A stretch of DNA of 64,000 nt, from positions 1-64,000 of the forward strand of contig CAJZBQ010000062.1 in the NCBI GenBank assembly GCA_914767885.1, read 5' to 3'. Shown here in pieces: positions 34,124 through 45,744 of the stretch. Position numbers and translations under genes: made by a program. The DNA is from Blepharisma stoltei. Lineage: Eukaryota; Ciliophora; Heterotrichea; Heterotrichida; Blepharismidae. Under the pieces are notes generated by a model, which was not told where the DNA came from, did no database searches, and saw only the letters and a program-made list of their open reading frames with translations. Position 1 is the stretch's first letter. Each line of letters starts with the position of its first letter.

Positions 34124-37100
34124 TTAAATAGGATGTCTATGGAATTTAAAAATGTCTTCGATTTTCCTCATGACTCCAAGGGCAATTTCGTCTCTATATG
34201 GTAAACTTGCGACATGGACTGAAATTGGGAGACCTTCAGTGTTCTTTGTGATTTCTCTGGCTCTAGAAGTAATTAAGTCATTATGCTTGCTCACATAATT
34301 CGTTTCTCCTTCATGGACAAAGCCAATCGGAACTACTCCTGCAGGGTAGCCAATTACGTTCCATAATGATGAATAGGCAAGTCCTGCAATTCCCTTAATC
34401 GACTCTCTGTGAGGAAGTGCTACAGAGCCAAAGGAAGGACTAATAACGACATCTAAATTAAGAGAAAGCCAATAATCTGTGAATTTTCGAGTGAATTCAG
34501 TAATTTCTCTATAAAGGTCAATATATTCGCTAGCTGAAATATTGGATTTTAAGCTCATTAATTCATGCAAGCGCTCATTTTTGGTTACTTTCAGCAAAAG
34601 GAGGATTAATCTTTTTCATATTGGGTGGTTATTTAAGAAAAAGAGAACGTTGTAAAAAGATTAGCTCCCCCCTTTAAATTGGAATAAAATATCCTGTTTA
34701 AAGTTGAAGGGAGGCTGATTTTTTTTTTAAAAAAAATAATTGAACTCAATAGTTATGAAGAATTAGTTCAAAACTTAATCTATTCAGTGAGAAACTGCTT
34801 AAATAATATTCTACTCGCACTTTCTATCAAATTCGGTCTAAATTAAATTTATAAAATTCAGTAATTTTACCTATAAAATTTTCAAACTTTGTTTCAATTT
34901 TAAGAGGGAGGACTCAGGAGTTTCACCATTTAAATAGTCTTCAATGAAGCGACTTCCACAAGTCTGGAGAACGGAGAACTTTTTGGGGACAGCAAAAATA
35001 CTGCAAGGCTCTGCAAAAAACTGCAAGGCCAGTAAAAAAATGGCAAAGCCAAGCAAAAAAATGCAAAACTTGCAAAAACATTGGACAAAAGCAAAAGCAA
35101 TTTAAAAAAAAAAGCAAAGCCATGCAAAAATTTAAAAAAAAATGAAAAAATTTCGCAAAGCAGGCAAAACTTTTGCAGGGTGGCAAAAAAGTTGCAAAAA
35201 TTGGCAAAAATCACGATTAGAAAATTTAACAGTAAAATTTAATAATTTATTGGAAGTGTAGTGCAATGTTAAATTATTTAAAAAACATATAATATAGAAA
35301 AAATAGAAATTAATTTCGTGAAATAAATGCTAAAGTCTAATACAAATATCTTTTAAAGAATTTTCCAAAAACATAACTTAAGAATTTTAAAAATTTGGAA
35401 AATTTAATTTTGGCAAAACACTTTGTTGTATCTCATTTTAAAATTTTGCCAAAATTAAATTTTCCAAATTTTGAAAATTTTTAAGTCATGCTTTTAGAAA
35501 ATTCTTTAAAAGATATTTGTATTAAACTTTAGCATTTATTTAACGAAACTAATTTCTATTTTTTCTATATTATATGTTTTTTAAATAATTTAACATTGTA
35601 CTACACTTCCAATAAATTATTAAATTTTACTGTTAAATTTTCTAATCGTGATTTTTGCCAATTTTTGCAACTTTTTTGCCAACCTGCAAAAGTTTTGCCT
35701 GCTTTGCGAAATTTTTTCATTTTTTTTTAAATTTTTGCATGGCTTTGCTTTTTTTTTAAATTGCTTTTGCTTTTGTCCAATGTTTTTGCAAGTTTTGCAT
35801 TTTTTGCTTGGCTTTGCCATTTTTTTACTGGCCTTGCAGGTTTTTGCAGAGCCTTGCAGTATTTTTTGCCGTCCCAAAAAGTTCTCCCTGGAGAACCTTA
35901 CTCCTTCAAAACATTTAATAGGATTTTTTTCTGATTTTACTTTTCTAATAAATTATTATATTAATGATTGCCACCACATTCAAGAATCCTTAAAATATAA
36001 TAATAGGGACTTAGTGAATAAAACTCCTCCTTGGTCAATCTCTGGGAACTTAAATTCTATAAGAGTGTGACCTTGCTTCTCAAGGGCTTCTTTGCATTCC
36101 TTAAGCCCTCTCTTTAAAGCAGGGCAACTTTCGAAATATTTTAAATCCACAAAATACCCAATCCTTAGACTATTTTTTTCATAAATTTCTTTATAAAGTT
36201 GGGTACTAAAAGGCAATAAGCAATAATTGAAATCATATTTTGACCACTTTTCCTGCCACCAAATTTCCAAAATTAGTTTCAAGTCGTCTACGCATTTTCC
36301 TATTGGTCCACAAGCGCCTCTTATTTGAAAATAAAATGGATTTAGTCCAAGTGTATGTGGGTTTCTTACCCCTTTTGATGATAGGCGATCTGGAGTTATT
36401 TTAAAGCCATATACCCCACAAAATGAAGCAGGAATCCTAACAGACCCTCCGATATCATTTCCTATTCCAATTGGAGATCCTCTGCAAGCTATGCTTATTA
36501 CAGTAACTTTGGATTTTTATTTTCCTTCAAAAAATATTTATTATTAAAAAAAAACAATTCAATTCACTGGTATCCGTTTATCAATCCGGCCTCCCCTCCT
36601 GAACTGCCTCCAACTGTGAAATCTGGATCCCATGGGTTATCTGACCTTCCATATATTTCATTCGCGCTTTCTATTGCCATGATTCCTTGTGGAACATTAG
36701 TTCTTACAAATGGGATTGCTCCTTCATCTTTTAAAGTTTGGACTACAAAAGAGTCTTCAGTATCAGGAAAATCAAGCCTTCATGCGCATCCTCCAGATGT
36801 GGTACAATTTCTTTGAGAAAAAATATCTTTGAAACTGATAGGAACACCGTGAAGTTTGCCTATAGATTCTGGGTTTTCCTTAAGCTGTAAATCACGCAAG
36901 TAGGCCAGTTCTAAAGCTTCTTCAAAAAGTTCTTCAGTTGTTAAATTAAATTGACGGCCTAGTTTATATGATCTAGATATATAGGTTGCGGTTGCTTCGA
37001 CTGATGAAATTCGGCCTTCTCTGATTTCCCTTGCTAATTCTGTAGCAGAAAGTGCTAAAATAAATTCTTGTTTTGATTCTTCAACTTCTGGGATTTTGGG

Positions 37101-37187
37101 TATTTTTGCATCTCTTTCTGCTCTTTTTTTCAATGCTTTTTTATGAAGCTTATATTTTATTCACAATATTTGTATATTTTTTTGCAT
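34124..37187 (-). CDS. FAAH-like amidase (amidase signature family), three IESs
   Basis: Minus exons 37187-36579, 36495-35959, 34936-34872 and 34652-34124 total 1,740 bases, 579 residues, the length typical of fatty-acid amide hydrolase. It starts MQKNIQILWIKYKLHKKALKKRAERDAK, possibly a membrane-facing N-terminus. The catalytic Lys is in KLHGVPISFKD, and the Ser-cisSer-Ser glycine-rich motif is VGGSSGGEAGLI, completed across the first IES as ISIACRGSPIGIGNDIGGSVRIPASFCGVYG. The C-terminal block PSFGSVALPHRE..GLAYSSLWNVIGYPAGVVP is typical of the family. The enzyme hydrolyses N-acyl amides. It is convergent with chitin synthase 2, with only 58 bases between stops. The 5' start was chosen as the first ATG before conserved sequence. 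Confidence 0.92.
34653..34871. mobile_element. 219-bp IES in the amidase gene
   Basis: TA at 34653 and 34872 (cut set by frame: SLKIL joins YNVLFFLNNHPIWKRL). Near the left end is TTAGCTCCCCCCTTTAAATTGGAATAAA, split here as CTCCCCCC and TTTAAATTGGAAT, shared with the intergenic element at 50422. Confidence 0.75.
34937..35958. mobile_element. 1,022-bp IES in the amidase gene carrying a nested foldback element
   Basis: Removing it TA-to-TA joins ..KDSWMWWQSLI to YLNGETPESSLLK and gives the exact family length. Without the nested element and one 9-bp duplication it would be only 98 bp, so a short IES was enlarged by a later transposon. One alternative is that RFIEDYLNGE just outside is also coding; frame totals favour the cut given. 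Confidence 0.75.
34973..35887. mobile_element. 915-bp foldback (long-TIR) MITE with 9-bp duplication
   Basis: Flanked by CTGGAGAAC at 34964-34972 and 35888-35896. The two halves are near-perfect inverted copies over about 450 bp meeting near 35430, starting GGAGAACTTTTTGGG. The outer arms are built of repeated TGCAAAA/GCAAAGCC motifs that produce false Phe- or Lys-rich frames. A 9-bp duplication with long inverted repeats is typical of Mutator-like elements; that assignment is inference. Confidence 0.85.
36496..36578. other. 83-bp IES in the amidase gene
   Basis: TA at 36496 and 36579. It lies just after the GGSSGGEAGL catalytic motif; removal restores GLISIACRGSPIGIGND. Confidence 0.9.
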
Positions 37188-37389
37188 ATCGATTTTCTTA
37201 TTTTTTATTAAGATATGATCTAATTCTTTTTATTTTCAATTAGTAATTGCATAAAAACGAATAGGAAATTCACTTCTTTTTGAGGGTTGTAAAAAGTTTA
37301 ATAGTGACAACTCCTGCAATTACGCAATAAGTAATTTTTCTACTTACCATTTATTAATGAACTTTTCAAAATAATTGGTGATAAGCAAC

Positions 37390-37680
37390 CCTTCCTCCCC
37401 ATTGCAGGTGTCCTTATCTATATCTGGACATGATCTTTGGTGCAAAGAGCTGCCTAAGGGTTAGTTCAGCATAGAGGGAGAGACCCAGCTCGAGTCCGGT
37501 GATTAGTGGTCTAGCTTGAGCAGCAGCTTTTGGCATCATCTTTTTTTCGAGCAGCGCCTAGGCTAAGGTTAGGAGACTCATAGAGGCAAGTATGACTAAA
37601 AGTCGAGGAATTTCAGACAGGCTCAAGCTAGCTTTGGAGCGCCATTCAACAGCCCATGCTGTGGGGATTATAAAGATACA
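37390..37680 (+). mobile_element. SINE-like GC-rich island upstream of folC
   Basis: Non-coding and GC-rich. It contains GGTTAGTTCAGCATAGAGG followed 22 bases later by GCTCGAGTCCGG, spaced and worded like tRNA A and B boxes, which suggests a tRNA-derived SINE. It ends near ATCTTAATCTTATCAAG. No duplication was found. The folC promoter must lie in or just after it. Confidence 0.4.
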
Positions 37681-37698
37681 TCTTAATCTTATCAAGCA

Positions 37699-38892
37699 AT
37701 GAACTTTTCAGACTGTGAGAATTTTCTCAAAATCCTTATGAACGGTCCTCCAGGACATATAGAAAACACCAAAACCTTAGCCATAGCTTTCAACAACCCT
37801 CATGAAGGCTATAATATAATTCATATAACCGGGACTAACGGAAAAGGCACTGTGTCAAAATTATGTGCATCTGCATTAGAAAAATCAGGCTATAAAGTTG
37901 GTCTATATATATCCCCTCATATCTCAACTTTTCGTGAAAGAATCCGAATTAATTCAAAAATAATCCCCAAGCAAAAATGTGCTCAAATTACTGAAGAAAT
38001 TGTTAAAATAACACAAGAAAGAAATCTATCAATTGGCTGATTCGAATATTTTTTATTTTTAGGATTTTTGTATTTCAAACAGGAAAATGTCGACTGAGCA
38101 GTCATAGAAGTCGGTGTTGGAGGATTGCTTGACAACACAAATATCGTAAATTCTTTTATATCAATAATTACATCAGTTGGTTTTGACCATGTAGAATTAT
38201 TGGGACCTACATTAGAAGATATTGCTTTTCAAAAGGCTGGGATTATAAAAGAAGGAAGACCTTGTGTTATAGGACCTCATTGTCCTTTAGAAGTTATAAG
38301 CAAAGTGAGTAGAGAAAAGAGGGCTGAGCTAATTTGTGTTCCTGAAATAAGCGAAACAGCTTATAATGAAAATAAAAGAATAGTTTCTACTGCGTTTGAC
38401 ACTTTAAGAAGATATGGAATAGAGATACAAGAAAATGTTTTGGATGGTTTGGATATACAGCAACCATGCAGGTGTCAGATCGAAAAAATTAATAATAAAG
38501 CAGTAGTTTTGGATGTTGGGCATAATCCTCCAGCAATTTCTCGGCTTTATCAAGATTTAAAGAATATTTTTCCTGGTTTTAAATTTGTTTCAATTTTTGC
38601 AATGACAAAAGGCAAAATGCATGAGGCTACCTTGAGGGAGCTAATAAATGGCACTGATAAGATTTATATTGTATCTTCAAGCCATCCCAAAATTGTTCCA
38701 TATCAGGATCTAGCTGCAGTTTTAAATAATATAGCTCAAGGGCAGCTAGTTGGCTCAGGAGATTGTAATGAAACTGTTCCTGCAGTATTAGAAGAGCTCA
38801 GAGATAATGAAATTCTTGTGATTTGTGGAAGCTTTTATATTATGAAAACTGTTTGTGATTTACTTGGGATATCTTTAAAGGGCAAATTATAA
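37699..38892 (+). CDS. FPGS: Folylpolyglutamate synthase / dihydrofolate synthase (FolC family)
   Basis: One uninterrupted frame of 397 residues, with TGA=Trp at 38038-38040 and 38098-38100. The P-loop is IIHITGTNGKGTVSKL; YISPHISTFRERIRIN, VIEVGVGGLLDNTNIVN, SVGFDHVELLGPTLEDIAFQKAGIIKEG and VVLDVGHNPPAI follow in the family order. The enzyme adds glutamates to tetrahydrofolate, retaining folates in the cell. VGVGGLLD replaces the more usual VGLGGRLD. It is one of few genes here with no IES. Confidence 0.95.
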
Positions 38893-39049
38893 TACAATTG
38901 GATTATATTTTATTAGTAAAATTATATAATTTCAAATATCATATAATTTATTAATTAGGTATCATGGCACCTTCCATGTCCCTTTTAATTATTTTGAGTC
39001 TGAGTAAAACCTTATTCAATCATTGATTATCATTTTTCATACAATTGCG

Positions 39050-40445
39050 AGAATTTTCCAGTATTTCTGAGTACTCCTGGATTTTCTCTATTTTAATAGA
39101 GATATTGTGTCTAATTAAATTATAAAATGAGACGAAAATTCCAGTATAAATATCAGGGTGTATGAGTAATTTTCCTAAAATTACATCTAGTAGTCCACTC
39201 TCTAAAATTCGCTTTGCTTGGTCAGTATCGCAAAGACTAGAAATATTGCAAAATACTCAGATGGCTTCTTTTGCAATAGTTTTGTATCATTTTTAATGTA
39301 TTTCTTAATTTTTCAAAAACATTTGCACTTATAAAGTGACTAAAATAGATACTGCTATCTGCAGCTAAATTTGATAATGTCCAATATGCCTCTTTTCTCA
39401 TACTCTCCTTATTATAATCTATTAATCGAGTTAACTTTAAAAATAGCCCTGTATTTATGACACTATCTGGGCTCAATTTTTGAGTTGAAGAATTTCCAAT
39501 ATTTTTTAAAGCAAAATAACTGATTTTAAAGTTTTGATAGTCTAGGAGAGAAATAATTCTGCCTAAGAGTTGGCTATCTAAAAAGAGATTCATGCTATAA
39601 TTTTTTTCACTTATTTTGAAGAAAGAAAAAAGAGCATCTTCCAAAATTCCTTCATTTTGCTCATTCATTTAGATTTTTCGCAAAATAGGAACAAATATTT
39701 TGGTTTTATTAAAATCAAGATTGCAATTGCGAGTGGCTAAAGAGCTAATGATCATGCAATTGTTCGGAAATTTTCACTTAAAAACTCATTTTCATGTATA
39801 TTGAGAAAATTACTAATAGCTGTGAGATTTAATTTCTGAAGTAATAAATTTTGATAAAAAGAACCAGTAATAGCAATATTTCCAATCGTTCACATTATAT
39901 GCTCGAAGATTGGTATTGAGTTATATTTCTCTAACAAATAATTTAATAAATCCAACGAATTTTGCGAAAGTAAATAGTCATTGCAGGATTTATCCCCTCC
40001 TGCGATATTTAATATGATATATGAAACTTCATATATAAACTGCTCATCAGAGTATGAGATTAATTGAATGAGAGAAGGAAGGACATTAGATTGAATAACT
40101 TTTTGATAAGGAATTTCTGCTTTATACATAAGACGGCGTAATATTAAAGCCCCAGCTAGCTGCTGGCTACTAAGGCTAGAGCTTATTAAAATTGTAGCAT
40201 ATTTTATAGCATCATCTTTAGAGAGATTAGCATTTTTCAGCTCTGATTCTATTAAAAAATCTTGAAGAGGATGAAATTTTTGAATATTTAATGTAGAAGA
40301 TAATTCATTGGCTTCTTCAACTGAATTTAAATTTGAAAATTTAGTACCTTGCATCAAAGCATCTTCAGCTTTTTGAACATTTAATGAAGAAAATAATCCG
40401 ATGACATTTCTAATGAGTTTTGATTTCCCTGGCTCTCATCAGTCT
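39050..40445 (-). pseudogene. Importin-alpha-like ARM-repeat gene, copy 1, frame-broken
   Basis: Reads in pieces: METDESQ.. (frame lost at about 40410), MQGTKFSNLNSVEEANELSSTLNIQKFHPLQDFL.., QQLAGALILRRLMYKAEIPYQKVIQSNVLPSLIQLI, FRTIAWSLA, ISYFALKNIGNSSTQ, RKEAYWTLSNLAADSSIYFSHFI, AKEAIWVFCNISSL. These are armadillo repeats with the importin-alpha 'EA.W.LSN.A' asparagine signature; importin-alpha binds nuclear localisation signals. At least four frame breaks or stops (near 40410, 39745, 39670 and 39280) argue for a pseudogene. Homopolymer errors in a long-read assembly are the alternative. Confidence 0.65.
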
Positions 40446-40496
40446 CCATTAGATCTCCAATTGCGCAATTCTAAAATATTTAATATATTATATGAT

Positions 40497-40985
40497 ATCT
40501 GAAGATCTTGAAAATCGCTATAAAGCCTTAATAAAGGAGTGCAACCAAGTGACTGAACTTAAACTGAAACAAAAAATCGTATATATCATATAGAAATCCG
40601 AAAGATGTCTTACTCTCTCATTAAACCTAAATTTATTATTTTTTAAAAAATTTTTCTAATAAAAACTCATATTTAATCTAAAAATTAATTGGCCTTATTT
40701 AAATAAAGAAATTAGTAGTAAAGCGCCCAGGCCAAGATCCTGAAGAATTTACCAACAATAAGAAAAATAGATCAAGGTCCCCAAGAAATTTTGAACTGCA
40801 TACAGAGCGTCCTCCTTTATTAAAAGGTTCTAAATCTGAAAGACTCCGAAACAAGAATATAGTGACCTCTTTATTAGGTCATCTTAAAAAAGCCAAGCAA
40901 GATTTATCTGAACAAAAACCCAAGCTCGAGCTGCAAATGAAAGCTAACTTAAAAGTAACCCAAGAAATTAAAAAAAAGAAGAATC
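40497..40985 (+). pseudogene. Pinin-like gene, copy 1, 3'-truncated
   Basis: Paralogue of 46650-47541: ..VTELKLKQKIV, then VKRPGQDPEEFTNNKKNRSRSPRNFELHTERPPLLKGSKSERLRNKNIVTSLLGHLKKAKQDLSEQKPKLELQMKANLKVTQEIKKK. Homology stops at about 40985, just before the shared flank of the nuclease unit (41015). Divergent from the importin-alpha copy. Confidence 0.6.
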
Positions 40986-41628
40986 TATATTTTAGCAGCT
41001 TAAGCTCTTTTTGGGTAATTCTAAAATAAGAAGCAAATTTTGGTCAGGGTATTTATCAAACCAATATCAAGCATAAACGCTATGAAATTTTTTATCAATT
41101 ATTGGAAATTATGCATTATACCCGAGTGTATATAAGTATTACACTTAACTATATCCGAATTATTTCATAATTCTTTTCATTATATGGATATTTATTTTTC
41201 TCATCTGTATTCTCTTTTTGGTATAACAAAAATTTTCACATAAAAGCCCTGATAACTTCTTAAATCGTTGGTAAGCACAATAATCAAAATATTAATTTTT
41301 ATAGTCCTAAAATCAGACTCAGCTTTGATTAGACATGTAATTCATAAAAAAGATCTAAATATACTTTAGATTTAAAAGCATTTTGATTATAAATTATATT
41401 TGCTCATATATATATATTTTAAAAAAGTCCCCAAAATGCAGCGTGTTACAGAAATTTGGGAATCTGAAATAAAGGCTGATCAAATATAGTAAAATATCGA
41501 AAACTAAAACTCAAATAAATAATCTAACTTATTAGCGGCTCTACAGACCTTGAAAGCACTGAAGAAGCCTTTTTCATATAATAATTTAATGTTTTATTTC
41601 AATAGCCCTTTATAAAATAATAATTGAT

Positions 41629-44600
41629 ATGGAAACCAGTTTGCACCAATCCTTCTCAAACCTCTTAGCCTGGTCAGAAACTAGCCCTACAAGCACTTGC
41701 TCAACTGCTTATGGCATAAAAGAAGTGCTGAAAATGATTTATGAAGATCGAATTCATATAATAAGCCCTGAAATCTCAAATGGATATTCTCCCGCCATTG
41801 AAGATGAAACATCAGGTGTCTTATTTTACATCTCAGCTATAAATCAATCACTTGAGAGTGATGGATACACGCTTAAAAAACCGCTTGTTGCATTTTGGGA
41901 ATCAAAAATTCCCAGCCAAGTTTCAGAATCTTCTAAAGCAATGCAGCTAGAAAATTCACTATGGCAGATGATGGTGATTCTTCCAAAAAATCACACATCT
42001 ATTAATGGAAATTCTCTTGAAAGAACCGCAGAAGCAGCATTTTTAATAGACTCGTTCGGGTTAGATTTGCAAATGCCGAAACTTATTAAATATTTGATAC
42101 AAAATGAAATTGAAATTAGGATTCCTAGAGAGAATAGCCCTGCCTTGAAATTCGGTGGTCTCTTTCCAGGTGTAATATACATTAAAATGGCGACACGTGT
42201 CAACCTGCACTCTAGGCGCAGCAGTCCAGACCTTATGGCTACGGCGAACTCCCTCCGAGCTGGCAATCAAGTGCAGGCTCAAGAGGTGTGTATCCAGGTA
42301 GGTTTTGACTGTTTTCCTGTGGTTGGAAATTGAGGTGCTCAACAGGGTTCTTTGGATCTGAGGACCTATTGGCATTCCTCTACCGAGAAAGCGGGCTTTA
42401 AGCACAGGTCACCTGCAACAGTCTTTTCCCTGTAGTTGCGAAGGAAGGCACTTTGACATCTCCAGGGATCCCCGGAATCAAGCTGCTCCAATCATCCGTA
42501 GCAGCATATATCCATAAGCCGCTCACTCAAAATTGAAGCTGTAAGGAGGAGACAGAAGGTACCGAAATGGCACTCGCTACAGGGATAGACTCTCTGGGCT
42601 TGAGTCGAAAAGTGGTAGAATCTCCCATACGGGATGTCTTTGGTGACTGCGCCACCAATATGGCTAGCGCCTACTTTTAATAATAATTCTCTTTCCTGGC
42701 GTAAATATTGAAGAAAAAAGCCTTAAGCTTCATGAGCATCCTCATGAAAGCGGACTGTGGTGTGTTTTCAATGCAGTTATGTTGATTTCAAGCGGAAACA
42801 ATGATTTTTTAGAGCCCTTTAGTATGTATGACCCATGCTTTAGTTTAAAGCTGAGAGCTATTCTAAACACATATAATATCAAATTAGACATGAGTCCAAA
42901 AAGCCCTCTTCCTGAGTCGAATTATGACTCAAACGAGATTGAAATTATTAATATAGAAATCCGCTCTGCATTGATTTCTGAAATCTCAGGCTGGGGAATG
43001 CTTGAAAAAGAAATGAAATTCGTCCAAAAACATTTAAAAATCCATCAACTTTGCACTGTTTGAGAGTATCAGCAATCAAACTTATGAGGAGAAGCCAAAA
43101 AATTTATTAAAAAAATTAATATTCAGCTGAGCAATAAAGGCTCTTCTTCATGAAGTCTTAAACTTAATTACAAATCAAGCACACCAAATCGTCCACCAAA
43201 AATTCAAAGTATAACACCTCCAACAAATCAAACAATCATGACGGCTAGACTTGATAGCAATTTGTCAATTAATAATGGAAAATTTACAAGGGCAGTTAAG
43301 AATAAAAGCTTTATTGATAAATCATTACTCATAAAAGAAATTTTAACTAATGGCGCCCTCAATACACTCATAGTGCGTCCCCAAAAATTGGGGAAAACCC
43401 TTAACATGAACATGCTAAAATCTTTTTTCCACCCAAAATATGATGCTTATGGGAATTTTAAAAAATTGTATTTGTTCACCGGCGGCAAAGATAACATTGA
43501 TGTCAACAACTTGGACAAAACAAAATGTTTGAATATAATAACTGAAGATAATGGTTATTATTACAAAAATTTTGCAGGGAAAATTCCGATTATTTTTCTA
43601 ACTCCCCACCTCCGTGAGCGAACAAAAAAATCTTGTTCTCTCTTTATATATAAATTTTATAAGAAAAATTTTTAATTCGAAATTTAAAAAAATCCCACTT
43701 CCCAAAAATTTGAGTTTAAAAGTTTTAAAACAATTCGACAAAAAATAATTTTCTAATATTTTTGTTCGCTAACGGAGGTGGGAAGTAAATTTTTCCATAA
43801 TATTTGAAAGAATTGACAATGAGTCTGCAGAGAATTATTTACACAATGCACTTTCAGAAGTAATTAAAAATGCATACTTGGAATACTATCCAGAGTATTT
43901 GGAATCCTTGGAAAAAATTATAAAAGAATATGTTTCAGTAAATCCAAATGTTTTGATAAATATTAAAGATAAAGATATATCAGAACTAGAAATGATTATC
44001 GACACATATAAACTAACTTTGCCATCACACGTTAAATTGTTTAGAAAATACAAAGATGATAGCTCATCAATAATGGAACCTACGGCTGTGCCTAATCTTG
44101 CTAAGTTTGCTCATAAATTTTACAAAAAGCAGGTAATTATTATTATGGATGATTATGATACCCCACTTATTCAAGTAATAAATACTCCTTATGAAAAGGC
44201 TGCTTTAAGAATAATAGGTAAGTTTATGGACCCAATATGCATAGAAGCCCTTGATTGCATTTTTAAAGTGATAATGGTAGGGAATATACCTATTAAAGGA
44301 AAAGGACTTCCATGACTAAGATATGTTAATATATATACAGTTCAAGATATAGAATATTCCCGATTTTTTGGCTTCACAGAATCAGAGGTAAATACTCTAA
44401 TCGAGAAAAACTTGCAGAGTAATTCAGAGAAGGACGTGCTAGAGCAAAAAGGATTAATTAAGCTGTGATACAACGGGTATAACCTTTGTGGAGAAAAAAT
44501 TTACAATCCTCACTCTATAATAAACTGCATAAATAAAGGAAAAACTCAAAATAGCAATCCTCTCCAGCCTTATTGAATCTTTGCTTATGACCTTAATCCA

Positions 44601-45671
44601 CTAGTTCCAGCATTTAATGCCCTACAATCTTATGATGAATTGTTTGAAATAATGAGAACTGGCTATCTTGAATTGCCAAGAGAAATTGACAGATACATAA
44701 ACTTGTCATTAGATTTCAACAGCACACAAAATTTTTTTACTCTATTGTTACATGCTGGCTATTTAACACCATATAGCACAACTAAAATGGAAGAGAAAAG
44801 CCTTGCGACCACTTGAATATATGTAGTTCCTAATAGAGAAATAAAAAAGCATTTTTACAACACGCTACTTTTAGAATGAATTAGTAGAAAATTAGGCTCA
44901 GGAAAAGTCAATATTGATAAGATAGTTAATGAGTTTGACACCAGCTTAGATAATAAATTTGAGTTCCAAAATCTTATCCAATCAAAGATTCTTGATGAAA
45001 TGGTGGATAAAACTAGTAAAACAGAGGCAGACTTTCAAATCTTACTAGGGGGCATAGCGATGCTGGCCTCAATTATGACAATAAATTCAAATTACATATT
45101 ACATTCAGAAGCACCAAATAAATTTAGGAAGAAGGTTGATGGGATTTTCATCCCTACCAAACACAAAAAAACTAGTGTTATCATTCATGAGTATAAGAAG
45201 ATTGATACAGCTGATACTAGTTATGCCAAGGAAAAAGCGGAGGATGCCCTTTGGCAGATCTATGCAAAGCAATACATGAAGATTGCTTTTGATTTGCGTG
45301 ATAGTGATAGGCATTATAGATATTTTGACAAAATGATAGTCCGTGGTATTATTTTTTTCAAAGCTCAATACGGTGAGAATTGAAATATGCTGATTAAAGA
45401 GCACTCGTTCGACTTCAATAATGCTTTAAAAATAAATGAAGTTTTTACTTCAGATGAAGGGGGAATATTGGCTGGATCAGCCGTGTTGTGTGGAGAAAGT
45501 GGGTCGCAAAGTGATAAGCTTGAAGCAAGGAGGTCTCTCGGTGGAGAAAGAATTAGCAATCTGATTAAAAATATTACTGGCGACAGTGAAGAAGAAACCC
45601 TAATAATGAAACGCAAACTTGACCCTGATAAAATTAAACCAAATAAAAAGCCAAAACTTCGGGATAATTAA
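41629..45671 (+). CDS. AAA-ATPase-like / PD-(D/E)XK nuclease protein, intact copy B, 1,108 residues
   Basis: Joining 41629-42172, 42702-43598 and 43786-45671 gives 3,327 bases with TGA as Trp throughout. The N-terminal ~470 residues are unrecognised (DETSGVLFYISAINQSLES..PLVAFWESKI..LENSLWQMMVILP). Then comes an AAA-ATPase-like domain (FIDKSLLIKEILTNGALNTLIVRPQKLGKTLNMNMLKSFF, Walker A RPxxLGKTL; Walker B IIIMDDYDTPL). A linker with YNGYNLCGEKIYNPHSIINCI follows, and a C-terminal nuclease (VDGIFIPTKHKKTSVIIHEYKK: Asp, Glu-x-Lys; AKEKAEDALWQIYAKQYM). The last two resemble the Pfam pair AAA-ATPase_like/PDDEXK_9. Two other broken copies lie in this window, so it behaves as a dispersed, perhaps mobile, gene. 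The tail is basic (KRKLDPDKIKPNKKPKL), possibly a nuclear signal. Confidence 0.85.
42173..42701 (+). mobile_element. 529-bp SINE-derived IES in the nuclease gene
   Basis: The element has head ATTAAAATGGCGACACG and tail TTTTAATAATAA, flanked by imperfect 18-19 bp repeats (42160-42177 and 42689-42707, CTCTTTCC.GG.GTAA.A). A TA pair within the repeats allows a cut that restores GGLFPGVNIEEKSLKLHEHPHESGLW; copy A shows the uninterrupted equivalent at 13155-13230. Confidence 0.88.
43599..43785. mobile_element. 187-bp TIR IES in the nuclease gene
   Basis: TA at 43599 and 43786. The ends are CTCCCCACCTCCGTGAGCGAAC and its imperfect complement GTTCGCTAACGGAGGTGGGAAG, which are 22 bases, read here as CTCCCCACCTCC + GTGAGCGAAC. 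Excision joins IPIIFL to NFSIIFERIDNESAENY. It lies at the same TA as the IES in copy A. Confidence 0.9.
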
Positions 45672-45744
45672 TGTTAACCTTAGGTTGAAATAATGTTTGC
45701 ATTGATTAAATCTCCTAAGTAATTAAAGCACGATTTCTTTTTCT

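Noticed and set aside
34930-35877. Several Phe/Cys-rich and Lys-rich open frames
   Set aside because: They are produced by the TGCAAAA repeats of the foldback element's arms and appear on both strands as mirror images.
37430-37520. tRNA gene suggested by A- and B-box-like words
   Set aside because: The segment does not fold into a convincing cloverleaf by eye and lacks an acceptor stem; a tRNA-derived SINE fits better.
41629-43063. Separate upstream gene next to the AAA/nuclease gene
   Set aside because: Reading TGA as Trp at 43061 keeps the frame open into the ATPase domain, so it is one protein.
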